NCBI RefSeq assembly: GCF_000803065.1
Contig: NZ_JSXI01000053.1
Span: 1 to 64,000, forward strand
From: Sphingomonas sp. ERG5
Lineage (GTDB): Bacteria; Pseudomonadota; Alphaproteobacteria; Sphingomonadales; Sphingomonadaceae
Length of the DNA stretch: 64,000 nt
Direction: 5' to 3'
Under the pieces are notes generated by a model. That model did not search any database. It was not told the origin of the DNA and saw nothing but the letters and a program-made list of their open reading frames with translations. Every line of letters begins with the position of its first letter. Position 1 is the stretch's first letter. This document shows positions 25,620 to 33,152 of the stretch, one piece after another. A program made the position numbers and the translations under genes.

Positions 25620-27530
25620 ATGGATCCGGATGATTTCGTCGCCGCCGCGATCGGTGCGCTGCTCACCCAGCTTCGCAGCGCGCGGCGCGCACTTGAGGAC
25701 GTGCAGCGCAGCACCTCGCGCTATGGCGGTTTCGAATTCTCCAAGGCGTTCGCGTCGGGTGAGCGGTTTGGCGCGCCGCCATTGTTCGACGGAGCGCTGA
25801 TGGTCCATGTCGTCAACATCAACGACCTGGCGCCGGGCAACAGCTTTGGCGGCTTCATCGAAGCGATGCTCGGCGGGGTCGGCAATTTCTTCGGCAATCT
25901 GATCGGCGGCGTGGTCGGCGGCACGCTGAGCGGTCTGGCGCTCCCCAAGATGATCGAACGGCTGGACCGGATCGTCCCCAAGATCGGGGAAATCATCGAC
26001 AAACTCGGCATCGGCAAGGACAAGGCAAAGCCTGACGACGCCAAATCGGCCCCCGAGGCGCAGGCCAAGACGGGGGAAAGCCTGCTGGCGACGTTCGAGG
26101 GCATTCGCGATCTCGTCAAGGACGTGACCGCCTTGTTCGAGGTCGGGGCGGGCAAGGGCACCGATGGCGCCGCCGATGCCGCGCGTACGTCGCAAAAACC
26201 GCTGACTGAAACCGGCGAGCGCTGGATGGCCATCCTCAATGGCGTGAATATTTTCCTCGAGCGGACGAACCGGCTGGTCGAGGGCCTGATACTGCTCATC
26301 CCGATGGCCGTCGGCGCAATCGCCTTTCTGATCGCCAATCTCGCCGAAATCCGGCGCGCATTGCTCGAAACGATCCAGTTCCTGCTCCGCAACGCGCTGG
26401 TGCTGCGCGGCGTGCTGCTGACCATCGTCTTCGAAACCGTCGCATCGGCCGCCCGGCTCGCCGCGAACATTGTCGGCATTATCGGCGACACGATCCTGTC
26501 GGTGCTGACCGCGATCTTCGCCATCATCAAGAAGCTGCTCGAAGCGGCGTTCGATGCGCTCGAAGCCTTGGCAAGCGCGCTGAAGGAGGTGGTGGAAAAG
26601 CTCCTCACCTGGCTGGTCGACGGGTTGTTCAACGTGTTGCGCGCGATCGGCGACCTGACCGTGTTCCGGACCGTCGATCATCTGGTCAAGGTGCTGCCCG
26701 CCTTGTTGTCGGCGATCTACATGCTGAAGGCGAGCAAGGCGCTGCCCGCCGATGTGCAGGGAATGCTGACCGCTGCGCACGACGCTGCCTTCAATCCCGC
26801 GCCGGCCGCGGCCGCTCAGCCCGGTACCGGTGGGCCAGTGGTCAATCAGGGGCCTGCAACCACCGCCCAGATCATCGGCAAATTTCCGGATTTCGGTACC
26901 GACTTCAAGGCGCTGGGCGCGACGCTGGGCAGCGCGGTGGACGCAACGGGCGCCGATGTCGTCAACGACGTCAAAGTGTCGATCGGCAGCATCACCACCA
27001 CCCTAGGCGGCGTGTCGGGCCGTTTCGACAAGGCGGCGCGCGACGAGGCCACATTCTCCTCGGGCGTGCTGACCAAATATGGCGCCCAGATTACCGCCAA
27101 TGCCGGCGACCTGACCAAGGCGATCACGACGCCGGTCGCGGCCGACACTGCCCCCACCGGCTTCGAACTGATCGCGAAAAGCTATGAGCAGTGGCTCACC
27201 GGCGGCGGCATGAAATCGGTGCTCGACGAAGCGTCCAAGCATTTTACCGATGCCCCCAAACAGGGCGACGGCGCGCCAACCGGCGCGTTGCGCCTGCTGC
27301 GCGGCCAGTTCGACCGGCCGCGCGCCTCGATCGAGATCGACGAAGTCGAGATCGTCATCCAGCCCGGCGAGGCACCGATGAAATTCGAAAAATCACCGCC
27401 CTCGGAATGGGGCCCTGGCGATTTCCCGACGCACAGCGACGAAAATATCTGGCTCGCCGTGCGCCGCCACGAACGTGAACTCGAGGATCGGGGCATCCGC
27501 CCCGCCGAGCTCGACGCGATGCTTGTTTAG
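25620..27530 (+). CDS. Large helical/hydrophobic injection-system protein 3
   Basis: 636 aa, unrecognised. A Gly-rich hydrophobic segment lies at about 77-108 (NFFGNLIGGVVGGTLSGLAL), a long helical hydrophobic core at about 220-345 (GLILLIPMAVGAIAFLIANL and VLLTIVFETVASAARLAANI). A middle region with small residues (residues 380-520) may be flexible. The C-terminus has a strand pair EIDEVEIVIQPGEAPMKFEK and a final helix. It closes the set of three similar-sized proteins before the distal tube gene. The C-terminal beta-rich tail suggests docking to the hub encoded just downstream, which is where tape-measure C-termini bind. Confidence 0.75.
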   Translation: MDPDDFVAAAIGALLTQLRSARRALEDVQRSTSRYGGFEFSKAFASGERFGAPPLFDGALMVHVVNINDLAPGNSFGGFIEAMLGGVGNFFGNLIGGVVGGTLSGLALPKMIERLDRIVPKIGEIIDKLGIGKDKAKPDDAKSAPEAQAKTGESLLATFEGIRDLVKDVTALFEVGAGKGTDGAADAARTSQKPLTETGERWMAILNGVNIFLERTNRLVEGLILLIPMAVGAIAFLIANLAEIRRALLETIQFLLRNALVLRGVLLTIVFETVASAARLAANIVGIIGDTILSVLTAIFAIIKKLLEAAFDALEALASALKEVVEKLLTWLVDGLFNVLRAIGDLTVFRTVDHLVKVLPALLSAIYMLKASKALPADVQGMLTAAHDAAFNPAPAAAAQPGTGGPVVNQGPATTAQIIGKFPDFGTDFKALGATLGSAVDATGADVVNDVKVSIGSITTTLGGVSGRFDKAARDEATFSSGVLTKYGAQITANAGDLTKAITTPVAADTAPTGFELIAKSYEQWLTGGGMKSVLDEASKHFTDAPKQGDGAPTGALRLLRGQFDRPRASIEIDEVEIVIQPGEAPMKFEKSPPSEWGPGDFPTHSDENIWLAVRRHERELEDRGIRPAELDAMLV

Positions 27531-27539
27531 GAACCTGAT

Positions 27540-28271
27540 ATGGAACGCGGCCTGCTCGCCAACATCTTCGCCATCCCGCCGCTGATCTTCCGCTTTCAGT
27601 GGAACCCCGACCTGCTGCAGGAGCGCAAGCGCTATAAATACGAGCAGTCGAACAGCTTTGGGCGCTGGGGTTTCGACCAGACCAGCGCGGGATCGGCCGG
27701 CTCGCTGCTCGATATCGGCAAGGGCCTGTGGGAGGATCTGAAGGAGATCGGCCCGCTGCTCACCGCCACCCGTCCCTTCGAAGCCAAGGAAGGCGAGCCG
27801 CGCGAGTATCAGATCGAATTTCAGCTCGACGCAACGACGCCGGGGCCAATGGACACTGACGACCATTTCGGCGGCAGCATCGAGCCCGATCTCGCGGTGC
27901 TGCGGTCGTTCATGTACCCGGGCTGGGACGATGTCGACGTCATCGGCTGGGTGGCCAAGGGCATTGGCGGCGGGGGCTGGGAACCGCCGTGCTGGAACCG
28001 GCCACCAACCTGTACCTTCATTTACGGCTCGCTGAGCTTCGACTGCGTCATGCAGGATCTCGACATAAAGATCACCGCGTTCAAGGAAGACCTGTCGCCA
28101 CAGCGTGCCGAAATCACCGTGCGCCTGCTGGAACAGACGCATTCGACGACGCCGATCACCGATTTCCTGACTCGCACCGCCGGCGCCGCGCGCGCGCTGG
28201 GACGCGAGGGAATCGGTGAAGACATCTACGCCGCATCGCCGATCAAGCCGCTCGTGGATCTTTTCCTGTGA
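27540..28271 (+). CDS. CIS-tube / Afp7-like baseplate tube-hub adaptor protein
   Basis: 243 aa. The pattern PPLIFRFQWNPDLLQERKRY followed by REYQIEFQLDATTPGP and DLAVLRSFMYP fits the CIS_tube domain of Afp7/Pvc7-type proteins, which join the tube to the spike hub. In several systems this protein also carries a LysM domain; here LysM is on the separate next gene. Typical neighbour order (CIS_tube, LysM, gpD, gpV) supports the call. The start at 27540 has AGGAAC upstream. Confidence 0.82.
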   Translation: MERGLLANIFAIPPLIFRFQWNPDLLQERKRYKYEQSNSFGRWGFDQTSAGSAGSLLDIGKGLWEDLKEIGPLLTATRPFEAKEGEPREYQIEFQLDATTPGPMDTDDHFGGSIEPDLAVLRSFMYPGWDDVDVIGWVAKGIGGGGWEPPCWNRPPTCTFIYGSLSFDCVMQDLDIKITAFKEDLSPQRAEITVRLLEQTHSTTPITDFLTRTAGAARALGREGIGEDIYAASPIKPLVDLFL

Positions 28272-28280
28272 GGATATGCC

Positions 28281-28592
28281 ATGCCCGTTGACATCCGCTC
28301 GCGCTATTGGGTGCAGCCCGCTTACACCGCGCCCACCGAGAACGGCCCGACCCCGACTCTGCCGGTCCGCCCCAACGCGGTCATCGCGGAACAGGACACG
28401 GTCGCGCACCGGCTGAGCGGGATCGAAAATGTCGAATATCTCGCCTGGCGCTATTATGGGCGCAGCGCCGTGTGGTGGCGCATCTGCGACGGCAATCCGC
28501 TCGCCTTTCCGCTCGATTACCGCCCCGGCGCCACGATCCGCGTCGCATCGCCTGGGTCGATCAATCGCGTCGTCCGGACACGGAAGTTCTGA
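28281..28592 (+). CDS. LysM-like baseplate protein (tail protein X / gp53-like)
   Basis: 103 aa. ENVEYLAWRYYGRSAVWWRI and GNPLAFPLDYRPGATIRVAS form one LysM-like module as in phage tail protein X and T4 gp53. In phages this domain joins hub to wedge rather than degrading peptidoglycan. It lies between the tube-hub adaptor and gpD-like genes, and three bases before the latter's start. SD GAGGATA precedes the ATG. Confidence 0.82.
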   Translation: MPVDIRSRYWVQPAYTAPTENGPTPTLPVRPNAVIAEQDTVAHRLSGIENVEYLAWRYYGRSAVWWRICDGNPLAFPLDYRPGATIRVASPGSINRVVRTRKF

Positions 28593-28594
28593 CG

Positions 28595-29773
28595 ATGCCC
28601 TCAGACACAACAGCAACCGTCAAGGTAAAGGTCGAGACGATGGATCTCGGTCCGCAGGTGGTGCGGGTCGATGTCGAGGATGTCGATCGCGGCGCCGACA
28701 AGGCGACCTTTCTGCTCGACGATCCGGGATCGACGACTAGCGACGTCCTGCGTCCGGGGGCCACGGTCAGGATCGAGCTCGGCTGGGAAACCGAATATGC
28801 GCTGGCTTTTGTCGGGCGCATCGCATCGACGCGCAGCCTGGCGGGCGCCGGGCCGCAAGGGCGCATCGAGGTGACCTGCAAGGATCAGTCCTATCTCTTC
28901 GACACCCGCCCGCCGCTCGGCGAGCGCAAATATACCGGCACGGTCACCGACATCGTCACCCGCATCGCCAAGCGCGTCAACATGCCGATCGGCAAGATCG
29001 ACGTCGCGACCGGCAAGACCTGGACCGAGACCGAGGCCTGTCAGCAGCGCGACCGCACCGACTGGGAGTTCCTGCAGGACCTGGCGGAAGAATCGCGCGC
29101 GCGCGCGTTCGTCGAAGTCAACGCCGATCCCGGAGACAAGGAAGCGGTCAAGCTGGCCGGAGGCGAGCCGAAACTCTATTTCATGTCGGAGGACGCGCTG
29201 ATCGCGCAGGAGCCGATGGGGACGCTGCTCTATTGCCGCGGCATGGGCAAGCTGCTCCAGTTCGAGTATAAGAGTGTCGGCTCCGGCGCCTCTCCCGCCG
29301 CCTCGGCGACGGTCGCCAATCCCGATACGGGCGCACCGGAAACGGGCGCTACGCCGCCGGCGCCGCCCGAGCCGCAACCCGCCCCGTCCGCCGGACGTAC
29401 CGATCAGGTCACCGATGTTCTCGGTGCCGCGCGGGCCAACGACCATGCGCAGGGAATGCAGGTCGCCAGCGACGCCGCGACACAACCCGCGGCGCTGCGC
29501 GCGACCAAGGAGCCGACCGGCGGCCCGTCGGACCCCGCCGCCCGCGATCGCCGCATCAAGCAGGACAAGACGCGCATCCTGGGTTACACCGGTACGGGTA
29601 CGGCGATCGGCACGGTGTTCCTGCGCGCGAAGGGGCCGGTCAAGATCGACGGGCTCGCCAGCTGGGCCTCGGGGCGCTGGTACGTCCGCCGCGTCAACCA
29701 CATCTTCGAACGTACCGCGCTCGACAAAAAAATCTCGGTCAGCTTCCGCTCGAAGTTCGAGGCAACGCGATGA
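28595..29773 (+). CDS. Phage late control protein D-like baseplate hub (gp27/VgrG-N fold)
   Basis: 392 aa. Forms the threefold-to-sixfold hub above the spike. Seen: VDRGADKATFLLDDPG, PGATVRIELGWETEYALAFV, GRIEVTCKDQSYLFDTRPPL, and TEACQQRDRTDWEFLQDLAE, all typical of gpD/gp27 proteins of injection systems. A Pro/Ala-rich linker (residues about 235-275) and a C-terminal domain with YVRRVNHIFERTALDKKISV follow. The stop overlaps the spike gene start (ATGA), so hub and spike are co-translated as two polypeptides rather than one VgrG. Confidence 0.88.
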   Translation: MPSDTTATVKVKVETMDLGPQVVRVDVEDVDRGADKATFLLDDPGSTTSDVLRPGATVRIELGWETEYALAFVGRIASTRSLAGAGPQGRIEVTCKDQSYLFDTRPPLGERKYTGTVTDIVTRIAKRVNMPIGKIDVATGKTWTETEACQQRDRTDWEFLQDLAEESRARAFVEVNADPGDKEAVKLAGGEPKLYFMSEDALIAQEPMGTLLYCRGMGKLLQFEYKSVGSGASPAASATVANPDTGAPETGATPPAPPEPQPAPSAGRTDQVTDVLGAARANDHAQGMQVASDAATQPAALRATKEPTGGPSDPAARDRRIKQDKTRILGYTGTGTAIGTVFLRAKGPVKIDGLASWASGRWYVRRVNHIFERTALDKKISVSFRSKFEATR

Positions 29774-30579
29774 CCACGCGCCCCTCCGACATGATGCGCC
29801 ACGCCGACAAATATTACGGCAAGTATAGCGGTACGGTCAGCGACAATAGCGACGCCGACCAGCGCGGCGCCGTGATGGTGACGGTGCCGGCGATCTTCGG
29901 TGCGGAAGCGAGCGTCCGCGCCCGGCCGTGCCTTCCCTTCGGTCATTTCTTCATTCCCGATATCGGGACGCCGGTCTGGGTCGAATTCGAGGGCGGCGAC
30001 ACCAATTATCCGATCTGGGTCGGGGTGTGGTGGGCCAAAGACAAGACGCCCGAGGAAGCCCGCAAATCCCCGCCGACCCACCGCGTGATCCAGACCAAAT
30101 CCGGCCACACCATCGAATTGTCGGACGAGGAGGGTGCCGAAAAGCTCGTCGTGCGCAACGGCAAGAATGCCTTTCTGGCGCTCCAGCCCGACGGGAGCGT
30201 GGTCGTTTCGAACAAGTCCGGCGCGAACCTCTTCCTCAACGCGGACGGCAAGGAAACAACCCTGATGAGCGAGCAGGGTCATTTGCTCACGATGACCAAG
30301 GACGCGCTGGTGCTGGTCAATGACGGCGGCACCGTCGTCGAATTGAAGGGCACGACGGCGACGATCCTCGCCAAGACGATCTCGCTGGGCGGGACCACTG
30401 TCGCGGTGGGTGCCGGCGCCACCGACCCGACCATCATGGGCAATGCCTTCTCCATCCTGTGGAATCTGCTCGCGGCGCATGTCCACCCGACCGCGATGGG
30501 GCCATCGGGTCCGGCCACACCCCCGATTCTGCCGCTGCAACCCGGCATTCATCTGACCAGCGCGGCGGTGGTCAAATGA
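29770..30579 (+). CDS. Baseplate assembly protein V / gp5-like spike
   Basis: 269 aa. The N-terminal OB-fold (KYYGKYSGTVSDNSDADQRG, CLPFGHFFIPDIGTPVWVEF) is that of gpV/VgrG-gp5. The rest, from about residue 100, is a run of short beta repeats (IELSDEEGAEKLVVRNG, TKDALVLVNDGGTVVELKG) expected to form the trimeric beta-helix spike. No lysozyme domain. It ends with a Pro-rich stretch and overlaps the Leu-Pro repeat gene. Normally a PAAR tip gene comes next. Confidence 0.88.
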   Translation: MTTRPSDMMRHADKYYGKYSGTVSDNSDADQRGAVMVTVPAIFGAEASVRARPCLPFGHFFIPDIGTPVWVEFEGGDTNYPIWVGVWWAKDKTPEEARKSPPTHRVIQTKSGHTIELSDEEGAEKLVVRNGKNAFLALQPDGSVVVSNKSGANLFLNADGKETTLMSEQGHLLTMTKDALVLVNDGGTVVELKGTTATILAKTISLGGTTVAVGAGATDPTIMGNAFSILWNLLAAHVHPTAMGPSGPATPPILPLQPGIHLTSAAVVK

Positions 30580-30938
30580 GCCGCTGCGCCTTCCCCGATC
30601 TGCCGACACTGGCGTTGCCGATGCCGGCACTGCCCGGCCTGCCCGCGTTGCCGCCATTGCCCGCACTGCCGTCGCTCCCGGCGCTCCCTGACCTGCCTGC
30701 GCTGCCGACATTGCCGATGCCCGCCCTGCCGTCGATCGCGTTGCCCGGCCTGCCGTCGCTCCCGCCGCTGCCCGAACTGCCCGCGCTCCCCTCCCTGCCG
30801 GAGCTGCCGGGCCTGCCGACGCTTCCGACATTGCCAATGCCCGCCCTGCCATCGGTGGCGCTGCCGGGTCTGCCATCGCTGCCGCCGCTTCCCGCCCTGC
30901 CCGCGCTCCCCGCGCTGCCACCCTGTCCGCTGGATTGA
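30576..30938 (+). CDS. Leu-Pro repeat protein in the spike-tip position
   Basis: 120 aa made almost entirely of LPxLP triplets (for example LPTLPMPALPS, GLPSLPPLP). Cys4 and Cys117 flank the repeat near both ends, and the first and last few residues are the only non-repeat parts. Overlap with the spike gene stop (ATGA) and Leu-biased in-frame codons show it is a translated member of the operon. Such a composition favours an extended polyproline-type rod. In related systems the PAAR tip gene occupies this place; no PAAR motif is seen here or elsewhere in the locus. No family recognised; a spike-tip, spike-packing or cargo-adaptor role is inference. Confidence 0.8.
   Translation: MSRCAFPDLPTLALPMPALPGLPALPPLPALPSLPALPDLPALPTLPMPALPSIALPGLPSLPPLPELPALPSLPELPGLPTLPTLPMPALPSVALPGLPSLPPLPALPALPALPPCPLD
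30615..30920 (+). repeat. Long internal repeats in the Leu-Pro gene
   Basis: Beyond the triplet periodicity there is a higher-order repeat. The block TTGCCGATGC starts at 30615 and 30711, and its variant TTGCCAATGC at 30831 (offsets 96 and 120 bp, both multiples of three). The second and third blocks encode nearly the same 30-residue segment (PMPALPSIALPGLPSLPPLP and the I-to-V variant), so the gene grew by in-frame duplication. Confidence 0.8.
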
Positions 30939-30950
30939 GGAGAAGAGACC

Positions 30951-31175
30951 ATGCCCCTCGATAAATCCGCCCTCGCCACCGCGCTCGAGGCCGCCTTCCA
31001 GGCGGGAATGGACGACCCTGACTGGACGCTTGCACAGTCGGCCGGCGCCATGGCTGACGCGATCGACCTCTATGTCCGCGACGGCGAGATCGCCGGTGTC
31101 GAAAGCGACGTGACCGACACTGGCGGCAATCCGATCGGCCACGCCGTGCAGGGCGCCGCGGTGAAGCTGTCATGA
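30951..31175 (+). CDS. Small baseplate-region protein of unknown function
   Basis: 74 aa. A helical N-terminus (KSALATALEAAFQAGMDDPD) and a beta-rich end (VESDVTDTGGNPIGHAVQG) resemble small proteins encoded beside gp25 in Mu/P2-like tails and other injection loci. It overlaps the gp25 start by four bases. SD GAGGAGAAG precedes the ATG. No function can be assigned. Confidence 0.72.
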   Translation: MPLDKSALATALEAAFQAGMDDPDWTLAQSAGAMADAIDLYVRDGEIAGVESDVTDTGGNPIGHAVQGAAVKLS

Positions 31176-31552
31176 GCCAGTCGAGCATCGCCGCGGTACG
31201 TGGCCCAGCCTATCCCTTCGCCATTGACCCCGAAACCGGCGGTGTCGCCTGGTCGAACGGCAAGCGTAAACTCGCCGACAATGTCCGGCTCATCCTCACC
31301 ACCCGCACCGGCGAACGACCGATGGCGCGGGACTTCGGGACGCCGATCCATTCACTGGTCCATGAGCCCAATGAAGGCGGACTCGCGCGGCTGATCGCGC
31401 GTCATGTCCGCGAGGGGCTGATGCAGCTCGAACCGCGCATCATCGTCTCCGACATCACCTTTCACCAGGATAACGGGGAGCTGACTCTGGAGCTGACCTA
31501 TCAGCTCGCGGACGATGCGCGCACCGAAATCATGCTCGTGCAGCTGGGGTGA
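31172..31552 (+). CDS. GPW/gp25 family baseplate wedge protein
   Basis: 126 aa. Contains AYPFAIDPETGGVAWSNGKR, LADNVRLILTTRTGERPMAR and DFGTPIHSLVHEPNEG, the gp25 signature including the GER motif in which the conserved residues nucleate sheath assembly at the baseplate. It starts by overlapping the preceding gene and ends five bases before gpJ, the standard W-J pair. Confidence 0.93.
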   Translation: MSQSSIAAVRGPAYPFAIDPETGGVAWSNGKRKLADNVRLILTTRTGERPMARDFGTPIHSLVHEPNEGGLARLIARHVREGLMQLEPRIIVSDITFHQDNGELTLELTYQLADDARTEIMLVQLG

Positions 31553-31556
31553 AGCG

Positions 31557-33152
31557 ATGACAACGAACCTGGCACCGCAGATCGACTATACCGACAAGGA
31601 TTTCGAAGCGCTGCGCGGCGCCATGCTCGAATTCGCCAAGCTCCGCCTCCCCGAATGGACTGACCGGAGCACGGCCGATTTCGGCATGCTGATGGTCGAT
31701 CTGTTCGCGTTCATGGGCGATGTGGTGCTGTATTATCAGGACCGGATCGCCAATGAATCCTTCCTGCAACTGGCGACCGAACGGCGCAGCATCGTCGAGC
31801 ATCTTCGCCTGATCGGCTATGAACTCGGCGTGCCCGCAGCGGCCGTCGCCGAGATCGATCTCGATTTCGATCCCGGGCTCATGACAGCCATCGTACCAAC
31901 CGGGGCACGGTTTCGCGCGGCGGGTATCGCGGTGCCGCAACTCTTCGAATATCCCGGCCCCGACCTGACGATCACTTTCGCGTCCAACCAGGTCGAGCCA
32001 CTCGCCGACGGTCGACTACGCTATCGCGGCCTGCCGCTGGTTCAGGGTGAATCGCTCGCGATGCGCGTCATCGGCGGGTCGACCGGCGAACCCAATCAGG
32101 GTTTCGCGCTGCCGCCCGGTGCGGTGCTCGCGGACACGCTGGCGGTCGAAGTCGATGAAGGTGCCGGCTGGGTGCGGTGGGATCGACGTGAGAGCTTGCT
32201 CTACGACATCGGCCCCGACGGTCGCGTGCGCCTGTCCGACCCCGACGCGCGTCATTATTACGTCCGCTTCGACGAAACGGGCAATGCGGAACTTCGCTTC
32301 GGCGATGGCCGCTTCGGGCGGAGACCGCCGCGCGGTGCCAACAACATCCGCGCGGCCTGGCGGGAGGGCGGCGGCGCGGCGGGCAATGTCGCGGCAGGCA
32401 CAATCCGCGAAATCGTCACGCCGATCACCAACCTTGCCGCTGTCGCCAACCCCAACCCGGCAGCCGGCGGTTCGGACAGCGAAACGACCGAGGACGCCGT
32501 GCGGTTCGGTCCTGCCGCCTTCCGCTCGCGCGACCGTGCGGTGACAGCGGCCGATTACGAGGCGATGGCGCACCTCGCGGGCGGCGTCGCCAAGGCGCGC
32601 GCACGGGCCCGCAGCTGGAACGTCATTGACCTGTTCGTCGCGCCCGCCGGCCCTGAATTACGCCCGCTGCCGGAACCGCTGCGGCGGCGGCTGATCTCCT
32701 TCTTCGAGGATCGCCGCATGGCCGGCGCGTTCGTGCGCGTGCTCGACGCGCGTCCGGTGCTCATCGATGTGACGGTCGAGATCGGCTATGACGAGCGCCG
32801 CCGCGCCGACGAGGTGCGTCTGGCCGTCGAAGCCGCGCTTGGGGGGCTTCTTGCCTATACCAATGTCGAGTTCGGCAAGCCGGTCTATCTGTCGGCGATC
32901 CATGATGTAATCAGCGAAGTCGCTGGCGTCCGTATCGCCAATGTCACCCGCTTCAAACGCCGCGACGCCAGCGACGGTGGAGTCGCGGCGGCACTCGCTT
33001 CGCTTAACCTCCCGCCGGTCGATCAACTTCCGCTCGCGCTGCGGGCAGCATTGCGTGCCGATGTCGAGGCTGACGGACGCATCGAGCTCGCCGACGACGA
33101 AATTGCGGTGCTGGGCGAGAGGACGCTGATCCTTTCGGTGGCGCCGCAATGA
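31557..33152 (+). CDS. Baseplate J-like protein (wedge arm)
   Basis: 531 aa. QIDYTDKDFEALRGAMLEFA and DFGMLMVDLFAFMGDVVLYY at the N-terminus, YYVRFDETGNAELRFGDGRF in the middle, and RSRDRAVTAADYEAMAHLAG plus VTVEIGYDERRRADEVRLAV at the C-terminus mark a gpJ/gp6-type baseplate assembly protein, which forms the iris of the baseplate. ATG at 31557, stop overlapping the next gene (ATGA). Length falls in the range for extracellular injection systems. Confidence 0.9.
   Translation: MTTNLAPQIDYTDKDFEALRGAMLEFAKLRLPEWTDRSTADFGMLMVDLFAFMGDVVLYYQDRIANESFLQLATERRSIVEHLRLIGYELGVPAAAVAEIDLDFDPGLMTAIVPTGARFRAAGIAVPQLFEYPGPDLTITFASNQVEPLADGRLRYRGLPLVQGESLAMRVIGGSTGEPNQGFALPPGAVLADTLAVEVDEGAGWVRWDRRESLLYDIGPDGRVRLSDPDARHYYVRFDETGNAELRFGDGRFGRRPPRGANNIRAAWREGGGAAGNVAAGTIREIVTPITNLAAVANPNPAAGGSDSETTEDAVRFGPAAFRSRDRAVTAADYEAMAHLAGGVAKARARARSWNVIDLFVAPAGPELRPLPEPLRRRLISFFEDRRMAGAFVRVLDARPVLIDVTVEIGYDERRRADEVRLAVEAALGGLLAYTNVEFGKPVYLSAIHDVISEVAGVRIANVTRFKRRDASDGGVAAALASLNLPPVDQLPLALRAALRADVEADGRIELADDEIAVLGERTLILSVAPQ

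Noticed and set aside
30615..30914. CRISPR-like array in the Leu-Pro gene
   Set aside because: Repeat units are in-frame coding triplets without spacers; no CRISPR array is seen anywhere in the window.
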